Made by a program: the position numbers and the translations under genes. 64,000 nucleotides of DNA from contig NC_079147.1 of NCBI RefSeq assembly GCF_945859685.1, positions 51,676,946 to 51,740,945 on the forward strand, given 5' to 3'. Every line of letters starts with the position of its first letter. The stretch's first letter is position 1. Source of the DNA: Eupeodes corollae (lineage: Eukaryota; Arthropoda; Insecta; Diptera; Syrphidae). A model generated the notes under the pieces. The model worked only from the letters and a program-made list of their open reading frames with translations. It made no database searches and was not told the DNA's origin. Of this stretch, positions 55,293-64,000 are shown in pieces.

Positions 55293-56955
55293 GTTCTGTT
55301 GCTAACTTTGATTTTGCTTAAAACTTCTTCTGCGCAACACGAAGACATACCTTATCAAAATGTGGAAGATATTTGTGAAACATGTAGCTGCATAAATGCA
55401 CACGATGCAGATAGTAAATTCCATCACATGTTAGATTGCTCTGTTAAAAACTTCAATCATATTCTTCCAAGATGGCCAAAAGAGTTTGGCTTAAATCACA
55501 AAGGTAATCGAACGTTATTACTTGTTACTGATTCAATTAATCTCTAATCTGTCTTCTAGGTGTGGATATCGTTGCAACGTTTTCCGGTAATAAAATTGAA
55601 CTTTTACAACAACTACCTGCTACAAATGGATCTCTATCGTTTAGCTGCAGACATTGCACCATTAAAGATATACAAGCTCCAACATTTATGGACGTTCCCA
55701 ACATAATTCGTTTAGATTTAAGTTGGAATGAAATTACCTCTGATGTTCTGTCACCTGATTTGTTCCGAGGTCCATACAAAAATACGGGCTATGAACCGAT
55801 TAAACTACAAGAACTTGACTTGAGTCACAATAAAATAAGTTTTTTGCAAAAGTTTGTATTTGAACATACACCAGATATAACAAAACTGAATCTTGGCTAC
55901 AATGACTTGAGAATCTTGGGTACTTCCAGTTTATTTGCTATATCTTCTGCAACAACCTTAGAGGTAAGCAAAATATAATCAATTCCATTCCCAATCCTTA
56001 TCTTCTTTGATTTAAATTTCAGTTCCTTGACTTATCTTACAACAACTTGGAGTCTTTGCCGTCGACATTGTTTAAAGATCTCATAGCTTTGAAGTCGCTA
56101 TTAGTTCAAGGCAACAAACTAAAAGCAATTCCCCCCAACTTAAACTTAATTGGTCGAACTTTGGAGTATGTCAATTTTGCTGGCAATCCAATAAAAACTT
56201 TGAATGAAGCTAACCTAAATGGACTTAAGGTTTTGAGAAAGTTGAATATCAGCTCAATGGGGGAACTTACCACAATCGAAAAAGGAACTTTCTCCCATTT
56301 GGAATCCTTGGAATATTTATACTGCAGTCGAAATCCATACCTTACAACTTTTGACATCGATGGGCTTCTGCATTGCAGGAATTTAACCGCAGTAAGTCCT
56401 AAAATACTTACCCTATAAAATACTCGAAACTTTAACTGAATAAATTCATTGCAGTTAGATGTGTCTTATTGCAAATTGGAAACAATCAGCATCAATGTGG
56501 ACCTCTCAAATGCTTTGCCTTCAAACTTCACAGCCCAATGGCCAAAACTACAAACCATAGGAGTTGTCGGCAATCCCTGGACATGTGATTGCAATTTGAT
56601 GAGAATTCTTGAGTTTTGTGGCAAAGAAGTATTCAAAAACGACAAACACGCACGGTGTCATTGGCCTTTCGGACTGTCTGGCGTTCGAATCTCTAACCTA
56701 ACATCCGACTTTGTATGCAACTTACCGGAGGAGTATATTGTCCCAGAACAGGTGGATCCACCTAAGTTCTTGCGTCGCCGGTACATTGTATCAACTGTTG
56801 TGACAATTTCATTGGTCATTTTCGTAGGAGTTCTCGTAGGCTTTTCAATTGTTTTTATACACCGCCGACTGAAACGTGACGATTACGGTATAGCACCAAT
56901 AAGATACACCAGCGTTAGAGTAAGCAATCAATCGGCCATGTCAATTATAAAATAA
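55293..56955 (+). CDS. Single-pass leucine-rich-repeat membrane protein
   Basis: Four exons, 55293-55503, 55560-55963, 56023-56391 and 56455-56955, join in frame (494 residues, stop TAA 56953). The first residues VLLLTLILLKTSSAQ are the core of a signal peptide whose ATG lies on an upstream exon (candidates at 43611 and 35657). A cysteine-rich N-cap follows (CETCSCINAHD). There are then about ten leucine-rich repeats, for example LQELDLSHNKISFLQKFVF, FLDLSYNNLESLPSTLF and LEYVNFAGNPIKTL. A classical LRR C-cap (NPWTCDCNLMRILEFCG, then CHW and VCNL), one membrane helix (STVVTISLVIFVGVLVGFSI) and a 30-residue basic cytoplasmic tail complete it. No kinase, TIR or Ig domain is present, so a cell-surface recognition or adhesion role is likely. 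I do not recognise the exact orthologue. AATAAA lies at 57122. Confidence 0.88.
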
Positions 56956-57998
56956 TTCCAAAAAGCTCAAGCTTCGCCATATTGCCAAAGAAACCAAATT
57001 AAAAATAAGGTTAGACATAAGACTTTTTGTTTCAATTTTATATAAATAATCATAATTTATTAAAAACATTGTTAACAAAATGTGCACTTACTTTAAGACT
57101 ACGACTAAATTTTATGTTTTAAATAAATAAATATTTTGTTTTTCTCTATAAATTGTAGTTTTTTTGTGTTTACAGCTTATTTATTTTGTTCGATAAGTAC
57201 AATTTTAGTTTTCTTATTCAAAATTTAGTTATGTTTTTAATTTACATTTCTTTCTCTTTTGGTTTCAAAATTAAGCTTTAAAAAAGAACAACAAATTAAC
57301 AATTAAAAAAGTATTTTAATATTAACATTATTATGTTTTTTAAACCTTACGTTTCGATTTGTTAAACAATTATAAAGGATTTACTGGACTCAAAACATTG
57401 GATTGTTAGTGTTAGACTATTTTTAAATTTTATTTTTTTGAAACTTGAAAGTTTTAAACTTTGGACTTAAACATAAACAAGGTAAAGGAACATAGCTTAC
57501 GAAATTTTTACATACTAAGAACAATTTGTTTCACAAGGTCACTTATAAATTTATATTAGGTATATTATGTGTACACGGTAAAATTTAAAAAGTTATATAA
57601 GATATATAAACAAATATATGTTTACATAAATAACTTAAAATACTTATTCAGTGGCTTATTTATTATACATATTTTTTAGTATTCAAAGAGTATATTCTAT
57701 AACAAACAAAAATTGTATGAAATCTGTTGGAGTAATGAGAAATATATCATTTGACAACTAGATGTCTTAACTTAAAACAACCCTATTCTATAGTTGGTTG
57801 GGCTAGATTCTAGACGCACTCAACTTTCGTATTAGCCGAACATCAATAATTATACTTTTGTCTACTTTTTATAATAACCCTTTTGAATTATTTAATTAAT
57901 AGAACTGCTTTTAATTTATAAAAAAAATTTAAGCGTTTAAGGTGTAAACATGTAAATAATGTAAATAGACCTTAAGAAGGAAACTATTTAGTAGAGCG
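56956..57998. other. 3' UTR and downstream AT-rich DNA
   Basis: AATAAA hexamers at about 57122-57131 are probable polyadenylation signals for the LRR gene. No further gene to 57998. Confidence 0.5.
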
Positions 57999-58013
57999 AC
58001 CGCCATCTGCTGG
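57999..58013 (-). promoter_or_regulatory. CTCF-type insulator motif
   Basis: The minus strand reads CCAGCAGATGGCGGT. It fits the core CTCF consensus CCASYAGRKGGCRSY at every one of 15 positions; the fly CTCF core is of the same type. It lies about 1 kb downstream of the LRR gene, just before transposon-rich DNA. Binding is inference. Confidence 0.5.
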
Positions 58014-58479
58014 TCAGAATTAGAAACTTGTATGACAAGAAAACAAAATAAAAAAAATGGCGAACACTCACTTCCGATTGGTAGAGAACAAGTCGTGTTT
58101 TAATTAATTTAAAGTATATAAGCGTTATAAAGTAACAAATTTTTCGGAACAACAAGTTTTTGTATAGACATTATATCTTTCAGTGCATACGTGGGTCCTG
58201 AAAGGCCCAAGTGAATATTAATATACGTACAAAATTGGAACCGTCTTTGGAAATAAAATAATCTTTCATCTACCTTTCTACAACGCACGTCGATATGTAT
58301 CTTCGAACACAAAAATAACTGTAATAATTTCAGTAGATTTTAACTAAATAGAGCTTGGGGCCTAATAGGCCCAAGGTATACATTAGGGTTGGTCAAAAAA
58401 TTATTTTTGAGAATTGAGAGTTCTAATAGCACTAAAAATATGGTATCCTTAGCACATAGGAGCATAAGGGAGCATACCA
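58014..58479. other. AT-rich spacer
   Basis: No gene seen. The 67-codon minus frame at 58312-58109 is unrecognised. Confidence 0.4.
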
Positions 58480-59085
58480 AAAAAGTGAATATGCTAAGGA
58501 AAAGAAGCTTTGCATAAATTGTCTGAAATCAGGACACTTCACTTCAAATTGTTTGTCATAAAAAAGATGTCAAATCTGTCAAAGAAAGCATGCACCGCAA
58601 ACAAGTTTCAAAAAATATCAGAAGGATTGGTACCTTTGAAAACAAACCAACATCAAAAAATACCAGAAGGATTGGTACCTTTGAAAACAAACCAACATCA
58701 TCAGTCACATCAGTGGCCCCAACCCCAATCACCTCGGCTGCGGCAGTCAGTCCAAGCGAGAGAAGTTACGTCTTTCTCAGCACGGTAATCATTATCATAG
58801 AAGACAGTGAAGGGACCATAGTCAATTGCCGGGCATTGCTTAACTCTGGATCACAACTCAACTTCATTACGGAAAGGCTTTCAAGAAAACTAAATATTGC
58901 TGAATTTGCCGAAACAATGCGAATTCTTGGGATTAGAGAAGGAACCAGAAAAGCAACCAAGAGACTAAATTTAACCCTTAAATCCAGAACATCTGACTTT
59001 ACAGCCAACTTAGAGGCCTTTGTCTTACGACAAATTACTCCAACTCAACCAACTCGAAGAATCAACACTGCTTCTTGGCACATTC
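58480..59085 (+). mobile_element. BEL/Pao LTR retrotransposon fragment (gag end to protease)
   Basis: Plus strand: EYAKEKKLCINCLKSGHFTS with the spacing C-X2-C-X4-H-X4-C of a zinc knuckle, then RCQICQRKHAPQTSF, a partial second knuckle. A 45-bp unit encoding RIGTFENKPTS is duplicated (58621 and 58666). The aspartic-protease start is IVNCRALLNSGSQLNFITER, where the catalytic Asp of the usual LLDSGS is Asn. The arrangement is that of BEL/Pao polyproteins. No LTR, reverse transcriptase or integrase adjoins it. It breaks off near 59085 at the piggyBac sequence. Confidence 0.75.
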
Positions 59086-59415
59086 GATGAAAACTCCAAA
59101 TCTGCTTACACTGTTAGTGAGTATACAACTCTTGGTGAAATGCTTTGGACTTTTAGAGAACGCTGCAGTTTTAGAATGTATATTGCTAACAAACCGGCAA
59201 AATATGGCTTGAAAGTTTTTGCTTCAGTTGACGCCAGGACCTTTTACTCCATCAATATGGAGTAAAAAACTAAGTAATAAGACAAATAATATTGTGGAGA
59301 GAATGTGTGTTCCCATCTATAACACGGGAAGAAACGTGACTATGGACAACTGGTTCACTGGATACGAAATAATGAAAAAGATGTTGGCAAATTATAAACT
59401 CACTATAGTTGGTAC

Positions 59416-59660
59416 TGTATCGAAGTGCATGAGTCTGGCAACTCTGCATTCGATGTTTTCTATAAAGTAAGAAAGAGTATAAGAGAATGTAGAGCCAATA
59501 AAAAATGTAAAAGAAAATTAGAAACTGGATAGATTTCGACCGAGACGGTCGATCTTAAATAAAACGGAAAGATAGTGGTTTTTGATTAAAATCGTTGCAT
59601 TTTTATTTTAATATAGAATTTGGAATTTCGGACAGAGCTTACCACTGAGTTGTCTATACA
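59416..59660. mobile_element. Solo LTR inside the piggyBac gene
   Basis: A 245-bp block starting TGTATCG and ending CTATACA, so 5'-TG...CA-3'. It is flanked by a perfect 5-bp duplication GGTAC (59411-59415 and 59661-59665). Removing it restores the piggyBac reading IVGTMRKNKR exactly. These are the signs of a solo LTR left by recombination between two LTRs. It contains AATAAA (59558). Whether it belongs to the BEL/Pao family next door is not shown. Confidence 0.85.
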
Positions 59661-59861
59661 GGTACAATGAGAAAGAATAAACGGGTACTTCCGGTAGATT
59701 TCACAAACCCAAAAAATGGACAACTTTGTTCTACTCTATTTGGCTTTCAAGAGGACATTACCATACTATCTTATGTTCATCCTTGCGTCCACTGTGGAAG
59801 AACGCCCTTTACTTTATCCATAAAATAAACAGACCTAAATGCAGCAATATAGCTGCCTCAA

Positions 59862-60005
59862 TTTGATACCGCAGTTTGCACTCTTCACATTGGAAATGTC
59901 GCCATTTTAGTTTTTATTTTTTGTTTCTCCGTCTATCCCTAATTTAAAATTCATTTTAAAACTGAACTTTCAAGGGTAAGTCGAGGAGTGCAAACTGCGG
60001 TAAGT
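59862..60005. repeat. Small foldback repeat in piggyBac debris
   Basis: CCGCAGTTTGCACTCTTC at the left and GAGGAGTGCAAACTGCGG at the right are inverted partners enclosing about 100 bp. No coding content. Confidence 0.65.
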
Positions 60006-60984
60006 TTCTTGGGACAAATATTTGTAAAATGAACTACATATTTTATTTTTTCAGAAATAAAATATTACATACAAAATCAATCGTAAACACTTATTAATCG
60101 AGCTCCTCGACTAAGAAAGGACATCCACAATGCATCATGATGACAAATTGGATGAAGCTACAGACAGGTGAACTAAGAAATACCGATATGGTAACATTTT
60201 ACAATGCTTCGAAGGGTGGAGTGGACACAGTAGATCAACTATGTGGAGAATACAGTGTTGCAAGGAATACTAGACGGTGACCAATGATAGTTTTTATGGA
60301 ATTCTAAATGTGTCTGGGATTAATGCAGCAGTAATTTTTAACTCTCAACAACCCAAAAGGATACTTTTGAAGGAACTTGGGATGCAACTTGTAAAAGACC
60401 ATTTGAAGGATCGTGCTTCAAACAATCATTTGCCACTTGAAACTCGTTTAAATGTGAGAAAATTTGCTGGATTGCTGCCTGTTGAGGAAATAGCGTTTTC
60501 CAATAATGTAAGACCAGAAAAGATTGTGCATTCTGTAGAAAATGAAGGAAGAGTCGATACTTCTGCGACAAATGAATTTGCCTCCACTATTGTTGCCCAA
60601 CTTGCTCTATTTGATATTACTGTACAAAATATTAATGTTTTATTCTCTGTTTTTATTAGTTTTAAGATTGATTTTAAATAAATATTATAAACGAATGTAT
60701 AAAATTTTAGTTTCCTCAATTATTTCTACATTTGTGATGATTTGATTTTTTGTTTAATTTTGTTTGAGGTGTGCATTGAAGGGAATATAAAACACAATTC
60801 GAATTTTTTTTGGATATTTCTGAACTCTAAAAGAAATAATTTATCTTTTCCTCAATGTATGGAATAAGATAAAATTACATCCAATGATATTCAGTCCTCA
60901 TGTGACCCATTTGCTCGATTCTTTCGAAATACTTATAATTGTGATATTTTAAAAGTATTAGCAGCTTGTATCCTCATATAACTC

Positions 60985-61345
60985 CTTTGATTGATTAAAA
61001 ACTACAGAGTTTTTCAGAACAAGGTGTTTTGGATAGCTTTAAAGAAATTGATGTGTCAAAAAAACCTGGCTTTGACATGATTCCTCCTATTCTTTTGGCA
61101 AAATGTTCGTTTTCACTTTGTAGTGTTTTAACCCTTATTTTTAATAAATCTTTACAAACTGGTGTTTTTTTAATGAATGGAAAATATCTTATAAAGATTC
61201 CATTTATAAGAGTGGTCTTAAGCACTTAGTGAAGAACTATAGACCAACACAAAAACTTTCAATTATTCCCAAACTTTTTGAAAAAATGGTCACCCAAAGA
61301 CAAACAACATGGTTTTGTAGAGTGTAGATCAACGTAGTAAAAATA
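60985..61345 (+). mobile_element. Jockey-type LINE reverse transcriptase fragment
   Basis: Plus strand: KEIDVSKKPGFDMIPPILLA and LTLIFNKSLQTGVF (61029-61170), then after a frame change KHLVKNYRPTQKLSIIPKLF and a decayed HGFVECRST near 61310. These are consecutive N-terminal reverse-transcriptase motifs of Jockey-group LINEs. It breaks off just after them. Confidence 0.7.
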
Positions 61346-61599
61346 AAAAGGGATATTGATATGTGGTAGGACCCAAATGATTGTCAAAATATATTGTAAT
61401 GTGGCCACACCACAAAGATTTCTTGGGTTTACACCTTAATATGAAAAAAGAGGGCAGGTGTCTAAAAAACTAAAAATAAATATTTTCTTCTCTATTTTGG
61501 TTTTCAAATGAGTTCAGTTGATTTTGAGCATCTGAAAGAAAAAATATTTTATCTTATTGAAATTAAATAAAAACTATAAATTGAAATAAACGTTGTATA

Positions 61600-62330
61600 A
61601 TTCCTTTCCTAAGACCGCTTACACTAGGTCTATCTCACAATCAAATATACAATGCGGATGAATCCGGATTATTTTGGAAGCTGCTTCCTGACAAGACATA
61701 TGTATTAACTCAAGAAAAAATGCTCCTGCTTGTACAAACGCAACAGGAGAACATAAAGTTAAGCTTTTAGTGATTGGAAGGCAAAAAATCCTCGCGCCTC
61801 GCAGTTTCTCCAAATCGTCATGGATGACAGCTGCTATTTTTAAAAATTGGTTTCATCATTCTTTCGTAATTCGTACTACAGGTAGGAAATAGATTGTAAT
61901 TTTGCATTGATTTCAAATGTTTGTAGGTCAGAACATTTTTAAAACACCAAGAGCCACCAAAGCTCTTTTTTTAATTGATAACGCTCCATCTCATCTACCC
62001 GAAAACGGATTAACATCTGAGGACGAGTTAATAACTGCGATGTTTATGCCGCCGAATGTCACGCCGCTCATACAGCCGATAGATCAAAATGCTATAAGAC
62101 TAACAAAACTTTACTACGCTATTGCTATTTAAATTCGGTTGGCAGCGTCTTGAAAAAGAAACAATAGCAAAATGCTGGACGAATATTTTAAGCTCAATAA
62201 GAAATGAAAAAAACTCTGAAGAGGATATCCCACTAAAACGAACGAGGTTTCGATCAGTAACGAATGTGCAAGCAAGGACAGTATTCTGGAAACAGCACAT
62301 GCCAGAATAGAGCCTAGGGAAAAAATCGAC
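61600..62330 (+). pseudogene. Tigger/jerky-type transposase fragment
   Basis: Plus strand with frame changes: IYNADESGLFWKLLPDKTYV (first catalytic Asp) at 61645-61705, KLLVIGRQKILAPRSF, SWMTAAIFKNWF, then KALFLIDNAPSHLPENG (second Asp) at 61955-62010. TAMFMPPNVTPLIQPIDQNA (third Asp) lies at about 62035-62095, and a C-terminal part ERLEKETIAKCW-like reads to 62310. All three acidic positions remain, but at least two frameshifts and a probable 80-base intron near 61880 break the reading. The N-terminal CENP-B-type DNA-binding domain is absent. Confidence 0.8.
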
Positions 62331-62757
62331 ATTTTCAATAAGGATTTGGAATTGGCTGAATATGAAAACGCTTAATACAGCACCCAAAAAATCACAATTA
62401 TTTGTTAGTTTTACCGATTTGCTATCATTTTTATAACAAAATTGTGAAAATTATAGCAGTTTCTTGTTGTAGAATTCACAACGTGCTGTCAATTTTGGTT
62501 GACAATTCTACATCATTAGCTGTACGCCCATATCTGATCCGGATTGGATTTTGTTTTCAAAATAACAAAAAATACACACAACACTGGGACTTGTCTTGTT
62601 TTTTTTTATACCTAAATGTAATTCTGAAAGAAAATTCAATCTGGATCAGAGCTGGGGAAAATAAAATACCTACAGCTATCATGAATTTTGTGAAATCCGC
62701 ACCAAAAATGTTATACAATCTAAATTTATCAACTTCAAAAATTTGTCAAAATGACAA
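62331..62757. other. AT-rich spacer
   Basis: No gene recognised. The inverted motif TTGACAATTCTAC near 62498 is short and probably chance. Confidence 0.35.
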
Positions 62758-62990
62758 CCGATTTTGTTGAATTCACAAGAAGGTAATCAAGTCGACAAAA
62801 AAAATCTAAAACCTTCCACTTCGGTATTAAATTTGTACTTTCAACATCCAATTTTGTTAAATTTACAACAATGCACTAAAATCGGCAACCAAACATCTCA
62901 AATCTACAAAAAGTTGTGCTTTCAACATCCAATTTTGTTGAATTCACAACAATGTAAACAAATCTGCAACCATCTGTTGAAGTCACATTG
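62758..62990. repeat. Minisatellite-like tandem repeat, about 81-90 bp unit
   Basis: Three imperfect units each carry a CCAATTTTGTTGAATTCACA-type block followed by CAAC/AGAA-rich sequence and an AATCNGCAACC-like end. The blocks start at 62758, 62848 and 62929. The 80-codon frame across it reflects the repeats rather than a gene. Confidence 0.55.
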
Positions 62991-64000
62991 CATTGTCCAT
63001 TATTAACTTAACTTTAACTCATTTGCTTCGCGTTCGCAGTTCGATCAGGTCGGTCATCGTGTTTTCTTGTGTCAATTTATACATTAAAAATGAATAGTGA
63101 TGATATTTTTGTCCTGTCTCAAAATACTGAAAGTGAAAATAATCCGTGCATAAGTAATTCGTCGTCGCCGTTGCCTTCACCTTCTTTTCTTTTAAATTTG
63201 GAAGTTTTTGAGATCGTGAGCAATTTTAATCTATCAAAAAGTGTGACGCCGTTTTTAGCAGGTTTAGTTTAGTTATTTGTTTATACGTTTACTATATTAA
63301 TATTAATTGGAAATGTCGAGGACTTTCAAAAAGAAGCTTACTCCTACTCAGATCGGAACATTTATCTAAAATTTTTCCCGATAGTGAACTTGGGCTGCAG
63401 TTGGAGTTCGAAGACGAGTTGGCCAAGTGGAAAAAAATAGAAGTAAGTAGATAACAAATGATTTTATTTCTGATGAAGGTGCCATAGACAGCATCTCCGA
63501 CGAAAACCTTGAGGTGATTTCAAATGAAAAAAACCTTAGGAGATGAATTTGGGTTCGCGTTTTAATTAAATTATTGTATCTTTGTCAAATTAAATACTAA
63601 AACGGATTCTTAAAGCAATTTAAATGAAACGGAACACAAAAACATGAACACCTAAAGAGCCCATGGTTTTTGTCTCAACTGTCACACTCCGTATATATCC
63701 TTGTACTTTTTTACTTTGAATAAAAATTGTGTATTTATTTGCTTTAGTTTTTACAAGGCAGCACGGTCACTAGCGAGACTAGCAACTTTGGAATGGGTTA
63801 AAAGCAGTTTAACACCTAACACAGAACCCACCTTACAAGCATCTGGCTCATCTTCAGATTTAATTGTATGTATGAAATTTAAATGATCAACAATTTTAAT
63901 AATTAAATGCCATTTAGCCCGTAAGGGATATTTTGTCCTTATCCGTAGGTGGGGAAAATATTGTAGACAAAAACAACTCCAACCAATTTCTCAACCAGCG
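62991..64000 (+). other. Unclassified right end; possible piggyBac N-terminus
   Basis: MSRTFKKKLTPTQI at 63313, followed in another frame by LGLQLEFEDELAKW and NDFISDEGAIDSISDENLEV (to 63530), has the acidic character of a piggyBac N-terminal region. The match is weak. A Ser-rich 67-codon frame at 63069-63272 is unrecognised. The last bases (AACTCCAACCAATTT, 63976) resemble the start of the Harbinger Myb exon at 51008 and may begin another such fragment beyond the window. Confidence 0.3.

Larger units (their letters stand above)
59086..60690 (+). pseudogene. piggyBac-type transposase, interrupted twice
   Basis: From about 59086: CSFRMYIANKPAKYGLKVFA, VDARTFYSINM (first catalytic Asp), then NIVERMCVPIYN and NVTMDNWFTGYEIM (second Asp). 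A solo LTR interrupts at 59416-59660, after which the frame resumes as RKNKRVLPVDFTNPKNGQL and FGFQEDITILSYVH (to about 59800). A small MITE follows, then YNASKGGVDTVDQLCGEYSV (third Asp) near 60205. IVFYGILNVSGINAAVIFN, LLKELGMQLVKDHLKDRA and FAGLLPVEEIAF run to about 60560. All three catalytic Asp positions survive but frameshifts and insertions break the gene. The 5' third is missing. Confidence 0.88.

Noticed and set aside
63069..63272. 67-codon Ser-rich frame starting MNSDDIFVLSQNTE
   Set aside because: No homology and no supporting gene structure; listed only as unclassified sequence.

Overview
The window is eukaryotic nuclear DNA, about two-thirds A+T. Genes have short spliced exons with GT-AG introns. 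Recognisable host genes and mobile elements point to a fly (Diptera, probably Brachycera) with a large, repeat-rich genome. This assignment is inference from gene and transposon families; no marker here fixes the species.

Host genes are few. A Myb/SANT-like DNA-binding protein lies at 11684-12725 (+). Tim22, a mitochondrial import channel subunit, lies at 24256-25038 (+), and the Golgi SNARE Gos28 lies at 25602-26561 (-). These two are complete and converge. A tRNA-Ala (anticodon CGC) lies at 44976-45047 (-). A single-pass leucine-rich-repeat receptor-like protein lies at 55293-56955 (+), and its first coding exon may be at 43611 or 35657, across a long transposon-filled intron. A CTCF-type insulator motif sits about 1 kb downstream of the LRR gene.

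Most of the rest is transposon debris, in layers. From left to right it includes LINE reverse transcriptase, a Tigger fragment, Tc1 and mariner copies (1-8186), another LINE (9440-10735), and a small PIF/Harbinger element nested in a repeat (13375-14154). Next come a second copy of the first LINE and a 5.5-kb P-like element (16311-21806). A LOA/I-type LINE (21990-23735), foldback and mariner debris (27150-30110), and a Jockey-type LINE with target-site duplications inside another Harbinger remnant (32102-34676) follow. The right half holds a Tc1 element with internal repeats (38342-39967), many MITEs, a transposase of a superfamily I cannot name (46191-48162), and a Harbinger element (50624-52231). 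It ends with BEL/Pao, piggyBac, solo-LTR, LINE and Tigger debris (58480-62330).

The standout is the P-like element at 16311-21806. It has perfect 32-bp terminal inverted repeats, a perfect 8-bp target-site duplication and 11-bp subterminal inverted repeats. I see no transposase in it. It carries decayed, intron-containing copies of two host genes in convergent orientation: dynactin p62 (DCTN4) and mitochondrial tyrosyl-tRNA synthetase. This looks like DNA-level capture of host genes by a P-type transposon.
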